Positions 43,234 to 55,970 of a stretch of 64,000 bases of DNA are shown in pieces (position 1 is the first letter of the stretch; every line of letters starts with the position of its first letter). The position numbers and the translations under genes were made by a program. Origin of the DNA: Sthenelais limicola. Its lineage: Eukaryota; Annelida; Polychaeta; Phyllodocida; Sigalionidae. Location of the stretch: contig OW804096.1 of the NCBI GenBank assembly GCA_942159475.1, positions 45,011,744-45,075,743 on the forward strand, read 5' to 3'. The notes below the pieces were generated by a model. It had not been told where the DNA came from, searched no databases, and was given only the letters and a program-made list of their open reading frames with translations.

Positions 43234-44100
43234 TTAACCCATTCAGGGCATGTATTGCCTTCATGCACTCCCATGGGGAGGATGCGTATTGCTTTCAGGC
43301 ACTCCCATAGCATGGGCGCGTATTGCCTCCACGCACTCCCGTTGTATGGGCGCGTATTGCCTTAAGGCATTATGAACACGTGACAATGTTTTTTTCCGTA
43401 TATTTTTAGTTCAAATAAAACAATTATAGTTTTTTTTCCACCAAAGCTCCGAAACATAATTTGACTCTGATATGTGAGGAGAAATAAAATAAAGTTTCCT
43501 TGGTAACATGCACCGAATCACCTATGAACGAGATCAAAACAAGCACGAGTCTGTGTCACTAGCAGACAACATTGTTTACAAACATTGCATCGACGTCAGC
43601 GATGGCAAATGCCGACGATTTTTGGAGTGATAGGGAACTGGGGGACGATATTCTTGATGCATTACCCCTCACCACTTTGATGGCTTTGGAAGGTTGCTGT
43701 CGTAACCTAATCTTCAAAATGGAGATACATCTGATGAAGATGAGATTGAAGAAGCAGGGGAGGAAGAGCAACAGCCCCAAAGTGACAGGCGTGGCAGGTG
43801 GGTTTGGGTGCCATCTGGAATTTCCAAAGCCCCACCAGTGGAGAACTTTCAAGGCAGGCCAGGTATCGCCGATTTTATTACCAGGCAGAACCCTACAACA
43901 GTTCTTGATTTCTTCCAAATATTTTTCACGCTTTATTTCTGGGGTCATGACGGCAACCAATGCATATGCAGAGAAGGTGAGGAGGGAGCGGCCCCAAGCA
44001 CACCTTATGAAATGGATCCCAGTTGATCGTGAGTCGATTACGAAATTCCTGGCGCTGACCATGCTCATGGGCTTAATCAAGAAGGCACAACTGAAGGAAT
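43234..44100 (+). pseudogene. piggyBac element: 5' terminus and N-terminal transposase relic
   Basis: TTAA then CCCATTCAGGGCATG at 43238, followed by three repeats of about 33 bases (GCGTATTGCCTTNAGGCAC with CTCCCAT). The ORF begins at the ATG at 43602 (MANADDFWSDRELGDDIL), shifts frame near 43715 (acidic SDEDEIEEAGEEEQQPQS, then ENFQGRPGIADFI and TTVLDFFQIFF), and shifts back (GVMTATNAYAEKV, SITKFLALTMLMGLIKKAQL). This is the start of a DDE_Tnp_1_7 (piggyBac) transposase. It stops at 44100, where a MITE begins; the catalytic core is missing. Confidence 0.8.
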
Positions 44101-44463
44101 AGGCCGCGTAAGTGTCATGGCGGCAGAGCACGATTTAATGAAAATTAGTCGCGTAGTTGTACCGATGTGTGGACCGGAAGTAAATAATCCCCATAGAGTT
44201 AGCATTGGCACGATAAATAATCACTCTATACATCGCTCCAGTAAAGGTTTAATGATTATGAAGGCTATAGTTGAAATCTTTTGCCTCTAAAGATGGATAT
44301 ATGTAAGTTAGAATTCATAAAACAATATGATCGATGAACAGAGATTATATATCTCCGCAATGGTGGGGCTATGGGAGCTTTGCGCGACATGTCCACATGA
44401 CATCATGAAACTACTACAGTAGCGCGACTCAAAAAATCGCTGCCGTGGACTACTTACGCGCCC
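44101..44463. repeat. MITE with GGGCGCGTAAGT-type inverted ends
   Basis: The left end GGCCGCGTAAGTGTCATGGC is the near inverse of the right end GCCGTGGACTACTTACGCGC. About 363 bp, no ORF. It abuts the truncated piggyBac relic. Confidence 0.7.
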
Positions 44464-45565
44464 TATACTGGTCTACAGCAAGGGAATTGGTCACCCCGAT
44501 TTATATATCCCTGGTATAATAAGTCTAGCCCTCAGTCTAGACTAGAGTTGTTACATGCCTAAGATTAATTAGATAAATATTGCTACATATCGCAAGTCAT
44601 GCAAGAAAACTTCAGGTTAAGTTTAGTTTCTAAAACATACCAGGTTAACTTGAGTAAATGAAATGTTATAAAAGGGGAATGAAATTGATGAAAAAAACGT
44701 AACCGCGACCGGGAATCTAACCCGGGTCACTCACGCAATAGGTCAAGTAGCCGGTGGCCCACCCGAAAGGCGAACTGTACTGTACAGACACTGTCTTCCA
44801 AAGGCCTTTTTTCACGCTTTTTTTTTCTGGAACTTTCTAACCGATCCCAGAAGCTAGAGTGGGTCAAGGGGAGCAAGGTCCAAATGGGAACATGTGTCAT
44901 TTACTGATAAATTAAAAAGTTATCGCTTACCGCATATTCGAATCAAGTGCTGTCAACCATAACAAAATAAGAAAACAAGAAGTAGATGGAAAGCTATAAG
45001 GTTCATGGCACAGCTGCAGGAAACCAGCATGGAAGAGCCGCTTAGTTACATCAACTGACACCAGCGGCGGTGTTCACTGAGTGAGTGAACAGCGCCGAAG
45101 GCCCGGGTGGGGTGGGGTGATGAACGGGACGGCTGGGTGGAGGGTAATTCATCGGAAGTGTGAACAATCCACATTTATACAAGCAACTAGCCTAAAAGTC
45201 ACATGCCCACACAACCCAATCCAGCGGTATTCTTTCTGGACTGTAGACTTACAGGCGCAGTGGTTACAACAATCAGATAGCTTGGCTTTGTGCCTTGCAT
45301 GTAATCAATATCTTCCTGTAGTTTCCCGCCTGTAGCATCCTCATCCATAACCGTTTTCTGTACTAAGGAAATAAACAAAGGGTTTAGGGGTCAGGAGTAC
45401 AGGATGGACATGGCCAAATCATTGCAGTCCTTAATGGCAGACTGAGGCTATAGAACATAGAAAATCGAATATTGAATCAGTTATACAGTTGCAATTATAG
45501 TACTACACATAGCCATAGAGATTTAATATGTGGCTGTTTCATTATTGTTCCAGATCGTCATATTA
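44464..45565. other. Spacer with a tRNA-like fragment, otherwise nothing recognised
   Basis: On the minus strand at about 44705-44735, ACCCGGGTTAGATTCCCGGT forms a good T-arm with a B-box-like GGTTAGATTCC, followed by GTTTTTTT. A matching acceptor 5' strand is not found, so this is at best a tRNA pseudogene or SINE head. The rest has short ORFs only. Confidence 0.4.
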
Positions 45566-45570
45566 GATAT

Positions 45571-48500
45571 ATTTTTTTTTTTTTTGTTTTTTAAAAATCT
45601 TTATTTTCCTTATCCTGCCATCTTGGCTGTTACAATTCTAATGTTGCTTTGTCGAAGTGCTGGCATGACAATCTCTGAAATAAGAATTTATTGTTAGTCT
45701 TCATTTTTCCTATCTGGTTTCTCAAATGAGGATAAAAGAATTTTTAAAATTTAAGACATTTTCCATAAACTACTCTTCCATACTACACTCTATGTATTAT
45801 TCCCTTAGCGTTATTCGCTTATTCCGCCAGATGGCGACTTGGCATGGGAACTGCTCATCTATCGTTCTACTGATAGGTATACGGGTTAGACACCAGGTGG
45901 CGCCTCTATAGTGGACTCAGATAGATTCGACACATATTCATATTTATCCCAAGTACATGTCTCTTGGGATTGGCTCATTATACATAACTAACATTTGTAT
46001 TTTATTTTAACATGTTAATCTGTTCGTCCAGGTCCACTTTTAATCTTTTCCATATAGCTTTCTCTTCTTTGCTAGTTGGTTTTAAACACTGTGAGAAGAT
46101 ATTTGTTGCACATCACGATCTTAAATCATACAGTAACATTATATTCGTCAATACTCCTTTACCAAATAATTTTTGTCTATACACAAAGGCTTTTGTCTGT
46201 AATATTAACCAATTGATAACTTTCGTATTCAGATTTGTCACTGGTAGACCGAAGATAATTTCCACCGGGTTTATTAGCATTTGCTTTCATATGAAATATG
46301 TTTTCTTTTCTGAAATCACTGTTTAGATGTCCACTTTCATAAATCCATCTTAGTAAAAATCCCCAAATGTTCTTGGTGTTTCTACATTCAACGAGGAAAT
46401 GTAATAAATCATCACTCTTGGTACAATAATCACATTTTGTGTTGCTTTTGATATCTTTCTCCTTTAGATATTTATTGCAAGGTAGAGTTTTGTGCAAAAT
46501 TTTATATTGCATAACTTGGAGTCTAGTTTCAGAGGTAACCTTATATGGAAGGCAGAAAAACATCTTCCAATCTATTTTCTCAAACTGACCATCGTTCAAT
46601 TTAAGGATATTTTGCCATTTATCGAATTTTTCTCTGGTTACTTTTTTGTTTATAATTAAACTCTGATAGATATCCTTTGCTGAGCACTCAATAAGATTTA
46701 TGCATTTATCACCTATGTAGAAATCCACAGAATGTTTTCCTACCGTACACCCACTTCTTTTTACAACATTTAACCATTTTTTTGGAAATGCCAAAGCAAT
46801 CTCTTGCCTATGATAGTAGGATGGTCTGAAATGATAGGATAATGCGATATCTTTGTATGTCATAATGTTTCCATTCTCATATAGGATATCTCCTATTGAT
46901 GTTATACCAGCTTCTTCCCAATCGGGTCTATAGATCATTTTCTTTTTGTGGGTAATATACCTATTATACCATAATCGTTCTTTCTTGATCTGGTACGCCT
47001 CTTGAGGCTCATGTTTAGTATATACCCTGTTCCAGATCTTAAATAGGTCTTTGTAGAATTCATTTAAAAATCTACTTGGACTGCTTCTCGCTAAAAAAAC
47101 ATGGTCTAAAGTTTTACCCTCGAAATGTTCAAGGGGTTTCCACTATTTTTGTTCCCCATTGCTTAGGAATCTCTTCACCCACATGATTTTGTTTGTCGTA
47201 TTGATCTCTTCGATCAACCTTAACCCCAAACCACCATTTCCAATTTTTTGTGACAAGAAACCAACACTGATCAGCCTACCTGGGCCTTTATACACAAAAT
47301 CAAGCATAATTTTGTTGATTTTCTTCAACAAGGAGTCATCAAATGATATAAAAGACATAGTATGTTGAAAAATTGGTAGTAGGAAAACATTACATATCAA
47401 TATACGCCCTTTCAAGGTAAGGAATCTGTTTCCCCAGTCATTGACTACATTATTAACTTTGCATATTAATTCTTCACTGTTGATCTTATATAGCAATTTT
47501 TCATTTCTTGGGCAAACTAGAGTAATTCCAAGAATTTTCATTTGGTTCACCCATTCGATCTGACATAAAGACTCATGTGAAATGTACATTCCACCAACAT
47601 TAAAGCCCTTAGACTTTGCTTCGTTAAGCTTGAGTCCAGAAGCTTCAGTGAACTTTTTTCTAATCTTAATGGCATTCACCAGTGAATTTTCATCTTATAC
47701 TGTTAAAGTCAAGTCATCCGCGAATTGAGTGATCTTAGCCTCTACATCCGCTGTTTTTATACCTGTTATATTCTCCGATTTCCTTATCTGAGATGCTAGC
47801 TTTTCTATTACAATAGTGAACAAGACAGATGATAGGGGGTCCCCTTGTTTCATGCCTTTTTGTACACTAAACCACCTGGATGATCTACCATTGTTGGTAA
47901 ATACCGCTTTAGAGTCAAACAATAGGGTTTCTATCCAATTGATAAAGACATCTTTTATCCCATGAGATTCCAAAGCCTTCCTCAAGAAAGGCCACTCTAT
48001 GGAATCATATGCCTTAGAGAAATCCAATGACACGACAATACCTTGCTCTCCCGAATGCTCCAATAAGGAGATAATATCATCCAATTTTCTCACTGCAGAT
48101 CCTATAAATCTGTTTTTTACGAATCCAAACTGGTCTCCGTCTATTATTTGAGGTAAAAATTCTGAAAGTCTTCAAGCTAAAATCTTTGATATAATTTTGT
48201 AGTCGACATTAAGTAAAGTAATCGGTCGTCAGTTTTTTATTAGACTTGGATCATTATCTTTTTTAGGGATAACCGATACAATTCCTCTTTTCTGATTCTC
48301 TGTCATTTGACCATCCGCAAGGCATTGCCGCATCATTGGAATAAAGAAGATCTTCAATTTTTCCAAAAAATGTTGGTAAAACTCCACATTAAAACCATCG
48401 CATCCAGGCGATTTGTTTTTCTTCATAGCACATATAATATTTTTTACTTCTTCTTCAGATATTTCTCTGGTGATAAAATCATTTTCAATTTCATCAAGCT

Positions 48501-48945
48501 TAATACTCTGAGATTGATTCGTGAAAACATCTGTTGCTATAGGGCAGCTATACCCTTTTTTATACAAATTTGAGTAAAAGGTTTCTCCTTCGTTGAGAAT
48601 TTCTGAGGGATTATTAGTTAATTTCCCATTGACATTCAATAAGCTAATAACCTTGCTCTCTGCTCTGAATTTTTCTAAAGAACAAAAGTATTTTGAGCAC
48701 TTTTTGCCATCAATGCTCCACTTAGCCCTTGATCGGATAAGGGCTATTAGAGATATTTTAATACCCTTCCCCGATTTGATAATTATTAACCTGAAATTTA
48801 AGTTCAGGCATATAGCAGACATTACAGCTCATCTCATTCATCTCCCTTACACTTGTTATGCATGGAGGCAAAGAAATGACAAGATACATTTGAACAGTAA
48901 TAGAAAAGTTACCTTCGCAATCCTGAATTCTGGAAGATAATCAGT
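45571..48945 (-). pseudogene. Tx1/L1-like LINE, 5'-truncated and degraded
   Basis: The minus strand begins near 48945 and ends in a poly(A) tract (T run at 45572-45585) with AATAAA just before it. RT blocks: MKKNKSPGCDGFNVEFYQHF (about 48420), GIVSVIPKKDNDPSLIKN, QFGFVKNRFIGSAVRKL (about 48110), IVVSLDFSKAYDSIEWPF, GMKQGDPLSSVLFTIVIEKL and TQFADDLTL (about 47710). The post-RT part has LKLNEAKSKGFNVGG, KILGITLV, CDYCTKSDDLLHFLVECRN and FVYRQKLFGKG. Stops and frameshifts interrupt it at about 48228, 48100, 47690, 47140 and 46200. Non-functional; same clade as the remnant at 8.2-9.2 kb. Confidence 0.85.
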
Positions 48946-48984
48946 ATAAGTCAGTAGACATGTCTTTGTACTGACTTATACTAC
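48938..48984. repeat. Perfect short hairpin
   Basis: CAGTATAAGTCAGTA and the inverse TACTGACTTATACT around an 11-13 base loop, just outside the 5' end of the truncated LINE. Function unknown. Confidence 0.7.
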
Positions 48985-50001
48985 ATCCAACTTACTTTGC
49001 AGCACTGTAAATACCCACTCCTAGAACCAAGGAAATTAAATATCACTGATATTTATGACTCCAACTCTTTGGATCAACATCGTAGATCCTGTAAATAGGA
49101 AAATATTGATTATATAGCATCTAGTAGAGAAAAATATACCCAGATATAAATACCCGTTGGTTGTCTATAATTCAAATAGTATCTTATCAATACAACTGGT
49201 GTTATTTAGAGAGCTTAGTGAGATGCATAACTTCAATATAATATAACAAATGCATACTGTTGAATATCAATATAGAGATTTAGAGGAATGAATAAAAGGT
49301 AACTTACTCTAGCAGTCAATTTGAAGTGTGTCGTCCTTCATGGTAAGACTGTAACTAGGAGACTGATGTCATGTGCAGTGGCTTAGTGGTTCAAAACCAG
49401 TGGTGTAATCTCCTAGTAAACAAGCGGAAAATCCCCACTGGTGGCGCCCTCTAACTCCCAGGGTAGTATACTACCATCTATTGTTGAGAGGAAAAATGCT
49501 AACAGGTGCTATACCCTATACTCTTCTTCAATATCATCAATGGATTACCAAGATAAGATCAAGCTGATTCCAGTGATTTTGTGACTCATTTTTTTGTGAC
49601 ACATCACATACACATGGTTGATGCATAATCGTCCTGCTGAAGCTTGAAGCACAGTATATAAAATATGTCATTGATTATTTATATATATAATTATAATAGC
49701 TTAATGTACAACATACCCTGGAAACACCTTCCAAAAGTCTGAGCCGTTTGAGAGTCTCTCTCTGTGCCCTCTCCCTCCCTAACTCTCCTTGCTCCTTCTC
49801 TCCTGTTCTCTCCTATATGTCTGTACCCTTTATAAATGGTATGTTTGTGCGTAATCTACAGTCTGCTATAGTGGCAGATATATAATATATTTATATAATG
49901 TTATGTATAAGGTATTACATAATATACATCTTTATTACGTAATATATATCTTTCTCTGTTCTCTGTAGTAAAGTAAAACGAATATTTTGTATGGAAAATG
50001 A
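48985..50001. other. Spacer, nothing recognised
   Basis: AT-rich with a CT-rich tract (49755-49800) and AT microsatellite-like sequence (49860-49950). No coding signal. Confidence 0.4.
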
Positions 50002-50182
50002 GGTGAGTGAGTGCTTTACGCCCTTATCAACACTTTGAAGTGTTATATCAAGGGCGGGAGAGCTGAGAGGGAGGCAGTTTATGATCATACCCAGGAAATA
50101 GAGATAGAGAAGAAGGGAGAGAGAGACAGAGAAAAGAGACAGAAAGGCACTTTAAGGTCTTACCCAGGACCAGGCACTTTAC
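50002..50182 (+). repeat. (GAGT)n SINE-like repeat, copy 1
   Basis: GTGAGTGAGTGCTTTACGCC, then the stem-loop CGCCCTTATCAACACTTTGA / AGTGTTATATCAAGGGCG, then GGGAGAGCTGAGAGGGAGGC, a GAGA-rich stretch and AAGGTCTTACCCAGGACCA. Six more copies lie at 58.99-62.13 kb. Confidence 0.85.
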
Positions 50183-50289
50183 CAGGTCGCAATGTGACTA
50201 TGGCCATCGATGTTCATCATGCGGATCAGCTGATCACAGAGCGAAGACCTGTGTGTCGACCAAGGCGTCTAAATAGGATCCGGCAGGGG

Positions 50290-52990
50290 TAAGTCGGGGT
50301 AGTGGCGCCATCTGTGATATTTCTTTAGACACTGTGACTAGTGTGAGTGATTCTCCAGCTTTGGAGGCGTGTTTAGAAGTAAAGATGGCCGTCAAGGACA
50401 ATGTAAGTAGTGTTTCCACTACGTTGCAAGAGGATTCTCCCCCCGATTTATTCCATTTGAGTGTTTTTGAGACTTCTTGTGACAGTGATTGTGATTACCA
50501 TTATATTTGCAAGGCTATTGCCAATTTTTATCGAGCGGAGTCTGATATTTCTTATGATGGGGTGGTGTTTTCCATGCCAGTTTCTCCGAATGATCATTCG
50601 GTGCAAGTTTCAAGTAAATGTTTTGATGGTACGTACGACTGTGTTCATACGCTCGGGTGTATTCCCGTGCAGCTAAAGCCCTGTAGATTTGCGGCTGTTT
50701 TGGGCCGTCAAGGTTGTACAGTTTTTAATCACTATATAGAAGTTTTCTACGGTATTATTGTCGTGGACTCGCCAGTACAGGCGTACAACTGAAAATTATT
50801 CATCTATTCGTGAGGAGCCTGCTCGTTCTAAGATGGATAAGATAGTTGAAAATGAAATTTTGGAGGGCTGTGTCTCATTAGTTAGAGACATGCCCAAATG
50901 TATTCACACCCTGGGAGCAGTTGCCAAAGCTGATGGTGGTCTCAGACCAATTACGGATTGTTCTCGGCCCGACTCTGACTCTGTAAACTGACTCCCTTGT
51001 ATGTAATTTTACTTATAATAGTATTGACGATGCAACTGATATGATAGAAGAGACAACCTTTATGGGCGTGGTTGATATTAAGTTGGCCTATCGTGCTGTT
51101 TCTATTAATCTGAGTCACCGTAACTTATGTGGCTTCAGATGGGTTATTAATGGTAGAGAGGAATATCTAACTGATAATCGTCTATGTTTTGGTCTACAAA
51201 TTGGGCCTTGTGTATTTGACAGTATCTCTAATCTTATTGCATTTACCATGTTCAATTTGTGTAATATACGTGTGGTTAATTACCTAGATAATTTCTTCTT
51301 GTGCTCCCCCGATTTGCCCTCCTGTACCCAGTCCAGAGACATCCTTATTGTCCTCCTGCGTTACCTGGGCTTCCACGTTGCGTGGAAGAAAGTGACTACA
51401 CCAAGTAAAACTTGCACATATTTGGGCTTCAGCATTGACTCGGTTGGGATGACCCTGAGTTTGCCTGAGGAGAAGCTGTACAAACTTCGTCGCTTGCTAT
51501 CGGAGGTAAAAGATGCCAAATTCATCTCCAAGAAAGACCCGGAACATTTGTGTGGGTATCTGGCCCATTGTGCTTCTGTATTCAAGGGAAGGCGTACCTT
51601 CTGTAGGCGTTTATTTGACTTGTATAAAGTTCTTTTATGCAAACGCCTGGCCAGATCCCCTATTTCTGACGCCTTTCGAGAGGATATCAGATGGTGGCAT
51701 GGTCTCTGCAAGGTGTTCAACAGTGTTAGATTATTAAATAAGCCAGAATTTCATCTACCCTTAGTGTTGGACGCCTCAAGTAAATGCTTCGGCGCATTTC
51801 TCAGTGCTGATTGGCTGGCTGGCACTTGGGAATCGTGTGTAGTGCCTTGGTCGGATACTGGATGTGAACATTTAATTGACGTTGAGAATCTCCGAGTGGA
51901 CAACATTAATGTACAAGAACTCTACCCTGTGCTGGTGGGCGTCAAACGTTGGAAGGACTTGTTGAGAGGCTCCCGAGTCCATTGCTTCATTGATAATACA
52001 CAGGTGGTGGCAATGTTAACTACGGGCGTGAGTTCTAATAAAACCTGTATGCAGTGGTTATGCTTTCATTTATGACATCGAACTGCTCCCCCAGTACATT
52101 AATACAAAGAACAATGTGGTGGCGGATTTTTTGTCTCGCCTTCACTACATTAAGCAACCATATGACTTTTCAATTCTGACTAGAGCTGGCTTGTGTTGTT
52201 TTGTTAATAATGCTTGTGATTATATTAGGGATGTCGGTGTGGATGAAGAGGGTTCACCAACTACAAGCATCGTCTGTGGCGCCGTCGACGCTGGAACAAA
52301 GAGAACGCCAGTGGCGCTTGTTCAGTAAGTTCATCTGTGATAACAAGCTGCCGTCGTCTCCTATACAAGTCAACGTAGTGTACATGTTCGCAGCTTTCCT
52401 CTCCTCGTCCATGAAAGTCTCTTCGGTTACGACCTATCTTAGTGGCGTGGTGTTTGGGGCGAGACTGCGCTTCATCGATTGCCCTCCCATGTCACATCCA
52501 GCCATCAAGTCGGTATTAAAAGGTGTCAGCCGCCTACCAGGGTCGTCTCCAGTTCCCTCTGAGGCGCTGTTGCCATGCCACCTTTGCCTGATGTCCCGTT
52601 TTGGTTTGGTTTGGTTTGGTTTGGTTAGTTTCACCTCCGCTAATAGTAATTAAAAGTTAGCAGATATACTGTGGTTTTATTATTTTATTCTGTGAAATTC
52701 CCTATTTCATGAAACAGGGTTTGGCCTGACGAAGTCAGGCTTCATTTAGGTTACCTAAATTTTGTCGTTCCGGACCTTCTATCACAAGCCAGTCATTAGT
52801 GATAGAGGGGCCAATAGGTCAGGTTAATTATTCTTCAGCTTCAGAATCCAGGATGTGGACCATGATTGTCTTCTTATTCAGGACTTTGCTGAGGGTGGGA
52901 CATATAGTACAGTCTCCTCATTGCCTTCTCCGTGAGGACGTCTCAGTGACTCCCTGGGGCGTACCCCCTATCGGATTACCGTTAAACCAA
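50290..52990 (+). pseudogene. DIRS-like tyrosine-recombinase retrotransposon relic
   Basis: Order: a gag-like ORF without clear domains (50334-50792); the RT start ARSKMDKIVENEILEG, LGAVAKADGGLRPITDCSRP (50800-50991); RT proper (51041 onward: MGVVDIKLAYRAV, RLCFGLQIGPCVFDSISNLI, VVNYLDNFFLC, KTCTYLGFSID); RNase H (LVLDASSKCFGAFLS, NINVQELYPVLVGVKRW, VHCFIDNTQVVAM); NNVVADFLSRLHY near 52130; then a recombinase N-terminal domain (STLEQRERQWRLFSKFI, about 52280-52550). A LINE 3' tail (52601-52766) interrupts it, and TMIVFLFRTLLRVGHIVQ resumes at 52860. The catalytic YLDD reads YLDN at 51281-51292. Several stops and shifts; the recombinase active site is lost. Confidence 0.82.
52601..52766 (-). 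mobile_element. 5'-truncated LINE 3' tail with (CCAAA)n end, inside the DIRS relic
   Basis: Nearly identical to 62738-62903. The minus strand reads ACGACAAAATTTAGGTAACC, then a hairpin CCTGACTTCGTCAGG, ... and ends in repeated CCAAA. In the second copy, TACGACAAAATTTAG is the end of a LINE ORF, so this is the 3' UTR. Confidence 0.8.
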
Positions 52991-53790
52991 TCTAAAAAAA
53001 TTCCAATTTGGCATATAAATAGCTGTATACGTTGACTAACCATATTTCAAAGCACAATTCTGAACTCTTTCAAATTTCTAAAATAATCACTAGTTATATA
53101 TATGCCATTGAGTTGGTAACATTAGTACAATAACAGGTTTGATTTCAATCTAAAATCGTCGCCTGGCATTTCCCTTATTCTATAAGGGAAATGCATGGTA
53201 ATTTCTTGAAATCGTGAAATCGTTTTCCAAGTTGCAGGATACAATCTCATGGGAGCCCATATTTTCTATCTTAGAACAAAAGTTAAGCATCAAAATGCTA
53301 TGTCTGATTCAAAGTCCCACAGCTATTAGCTGCACCTTTTTTTTCAATTGTTGCAAGTACACCAAAGTGCATGAAATATGATTTATGAAGTGTTTGGGAA
53401 TGTAAAAATCCAAAACTCTAATACAAACATAATCAACTGAAATCTAGGTAAGTCTTAAAACCAACTGACTTAGGATCTTATCAGATATGTTCTTGGGTTT
53501 TGGAAACTGTTCTTAGAATGGTAATCGGGTCATTATTGGCCAAGTTATTGAAGTAGTCTCTAAGCTTCAGCACATTTCTAGGGGGCTCTTGTCCTGTTGC
53601 TACATACATCTGATCCTGCATAGTTACAATTATGTTTCACTATAACAAAATTACTTATGAACTTATATCCAGCTCTTCATTCTTTTATATTCACTGTCAC
53701 TGAACTTATATCCAGCTCTTCATTCTTTTATATTCACTGTCACTGAACTAAGACTGTTATCTTCTAAGTATCAATATTTTATAATTATTC
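52991..53790. other. Spacer, nothing recognised
   Basis: AT-rich. A 42-base direct duplication (ACTTATATCCAGCTCTTCAT ... near 53659 and 53705) is the only structure seen. Confidence 0.4.
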
Positions 53791-53799
53791 ATTTAGGTG

Positions 53800-53989
53800 C
53801 ATGCCTGTTAACCTCGGCAACAAGACCTTCTGTAAGGTGTGTTATGCATGTTTCAGACTGGACGACCAGATGCCCAAGAGACAAACGAAATTTGGGTGTC
53901 AAACTTGTAAAGTGCATTTGTGCATTCCAGATTGCTTCAAACAGTTTCACACCCAAACTGACTACACACACCTCCCCCAGGAGGAGTAG
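53800..53989 (+). pseudogene. piggyBac C-terminal cysteine-rich domain fragment
   Basis: TFCKVCYACFRLDDQMPKRQ followed by TKFGCQTCKVHLCIPDCFKQ and FHTQTDY has the CxxC...CxxC...LCxxxCFxxxH pattern of the zinc-binding domain that ends piggyBac transposases and binds the element ends. The rest of the transposase is not next to it. It ends at a stop at 53989. Confidence 0.7.
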
Positions 53990-53999
53990 ATTGATGGCA

Positions 54000-54620
54000 T
54001 CTCATGCCCCACTGCCCTGATAAGTACATATCTGGGATTTCACTTATGAAATTTTCATCTTAAGCCCAATCTTAATCAACTATTTGGTATATTGCATTTA
54101 ATTATAGTACAATTACCAATTAATTTATGAATCATTATACAGAGTCCTTTTCAGCAATATACACCAACTATCTATGGTGTGTATCTTAGTAGCATTTATC
54201 AAGTGTTGTACAGGGATGTACAGAGATCAGGAAGTGTTACTTATAGTATTTATCATATACTAGCTGCCCCCGTTTATCACCGGGTAGACATCCCCTTTCC
54301 CAACCTCTCCCTTTACCACCCTCCCCTGTTCACCCGAAATCATAAAGTATGCAATTCAAATGCCTAGTATCAAATATCCTATGTAGGATCATTGCGGGGA
54401 TCGTTGCTACAGTGGAAACACTATCTCAGGCATGTTGCTAGGGAGCGTTCCTACAACGACAACAACGTTGCGTCGCCAAATAAACGGGCGCATTTAATTT
54501 GCGTTTATCACCGGGTAGACATCCCCCGTTCCCTTGATCCCTCTGTCATATCACACGTTTCACCCCATAAATTAATTATAAAGTAAGAAATTCGAATAAA
54601 TAATACCAATACTATATCGT
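54000..54620. repeat. Spacer with a repeated TTTATCACCGGGTAGACATCC module
   Basis: GTTTATCACCGGGTAGACAT occurs at about 54270 and 54503, each followed by CCC and TTCCC. Between them are CGTTGCGTCGCCAAATAAAC and related repeats that recur near 54950-55010. It looks like a short interspersed repeat. No gene. Confidence 0.5.
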
Positions 54621-54623
54621 GCA

Positions 54624-54871
54624 CAGGGTTGGAAAAGTCCCGCCGACTGGTTGTTAGTTAGCTCTAGTCTAACTCTAGTATGGTGACGGCCGTCTACACA
54701 TGATCATTAGAGTAGAGCTAGGGGCAGGTTCGACTGACTACCTGTTTGTCCGCACCACCCATGTCTGCCCTGCAGACGACCAAAAATGAATATATGGGTG
54801 TCCAGCGAACAACCAGGTTTTATCTATCTTTAGTGTGACAGACATATTTTGAAGCGATTTTTCCAACCCTG
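54624..54871. repeat. hAT-like MITE
   Basis: The ends CAGGGTTGGAAAA and TTTTTCCAACCCTG are inverse. 248 bp without an ORF. The CAGGG terminus is typical of hAT elements; the 8-bp flanking duplication is not clear. Confidence 0.65.
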
Positions 54872-55970
54872 CATCATTCTATGATGTGCGCTTACTGTGT
54901 GGCATGTTGCCAGGCAGTGTTTCTATGTCAACAATTTGCGTCACCAAATAGGCAGGCACATATAAAGTTGCGTCGCCGAAATGCCAACGTTGCGTCACCA
55001 AATAATACAACGTAAGTCAGTCGAAGCAGAGGGAGCGGGCGGAATACGGTAATTTAAATAGATTCGCTTCTACTATCCTCGCAAAAATTATTCGGGGAAA
55101 ACGAAGGCTGTGGTAACCTCACTTGAAGCCAAAGTAAGCTGCGTGGAAAGTTTGGGAATTTTACATGGCTTATGTACGGAGCCTTTGTCACCTCAATGTC
55201 TTAACTATCTTATTAATTATGTGGATTATAAGACACAGAATGTGTGGTATAATGTGCAATATTGAATTGAAAAGACTGACCTTCAACTGAACATTTATAG
55301 ATCTTGATACAAAGTTCTTTTTATCAATGTACACACCTATTATTTATGCACTATTCATATAAAGTTCCATTCATCAGTAAATTATTTGTCTCTTAGGGGC
55401 ATGTATAATGGGTTGTAAGATTACAGAGATTGTAAAGTGTTATTTATAATGTTTATTATAAGATGCATGTCAGATGTCATATACATCATATACATATACA
55501 AGAAATGTCATAATACAAGAAAATACATACATAGGCCTTCCCTGTACATACATACATACATGTCATATACAAGAAAATACTATCAAGAGAACTTTCGAGA
55601 TTCATATAATGAAGGTCATTTTTCTTTCAAAATAATTTCTGAGTAAATTTGCTGGGATAAAAGTATTTAAATTATTGTCACCATTACCTGTGGCTGGAAA
55701 CCTTCTATTGGGATGTCATACACATGTGAGGTCCACAGTATTAATTCCATTTCCATCTTCCGCTGCAGCGAAGACAAGCTCTTAGAAACATTCAAACACT
55801 TTCCACCATAGCATCAAATTCACATTTGAATACAGCAGAACCCGACGCACATAAAAGGCAGCGCAGAGCGAGCCAAACCGTCACTCGCTGACAACGTCTT
55901 GTCGAGTGCACACCTACTTGAAACAACGATCTTACTGCTTAAACTTTAATACCTACAAACACCTCGCAAA
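54872..55970. other. Spacer and probable 5' leader of the zinc-finger ORF
   Basis: Short repeats (GTTGCGTCACCAAATA near 54941 and 54990) and ATACATACATACATGTCATA microsatellite-like sequence (about 55520-55575). No recognisable gene. The last 200 bases before 55971 are less AT-rich and may be the leader of the next ORF. Confidence 0.35.

Noticed and set aside
43559..44131. 190-codon minus ORF opposite the piggyBac relic
   Set aside because: Shadow; the plus strand carries the transposase motifs.
44700..44775. tRNA gene on the minus strand
   Set aside because: Good T-arm and B-box-like sequence, but no matching acceptor 5' strand or complete cloverleaf; at most a tRNA-derived fragment.
54624..54871. 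8-bp target-site duplication for the hAT-like MITE
   Set aside because: The flanks (ATCGTGCA versus CATCATTC) do not match well enough to claim.
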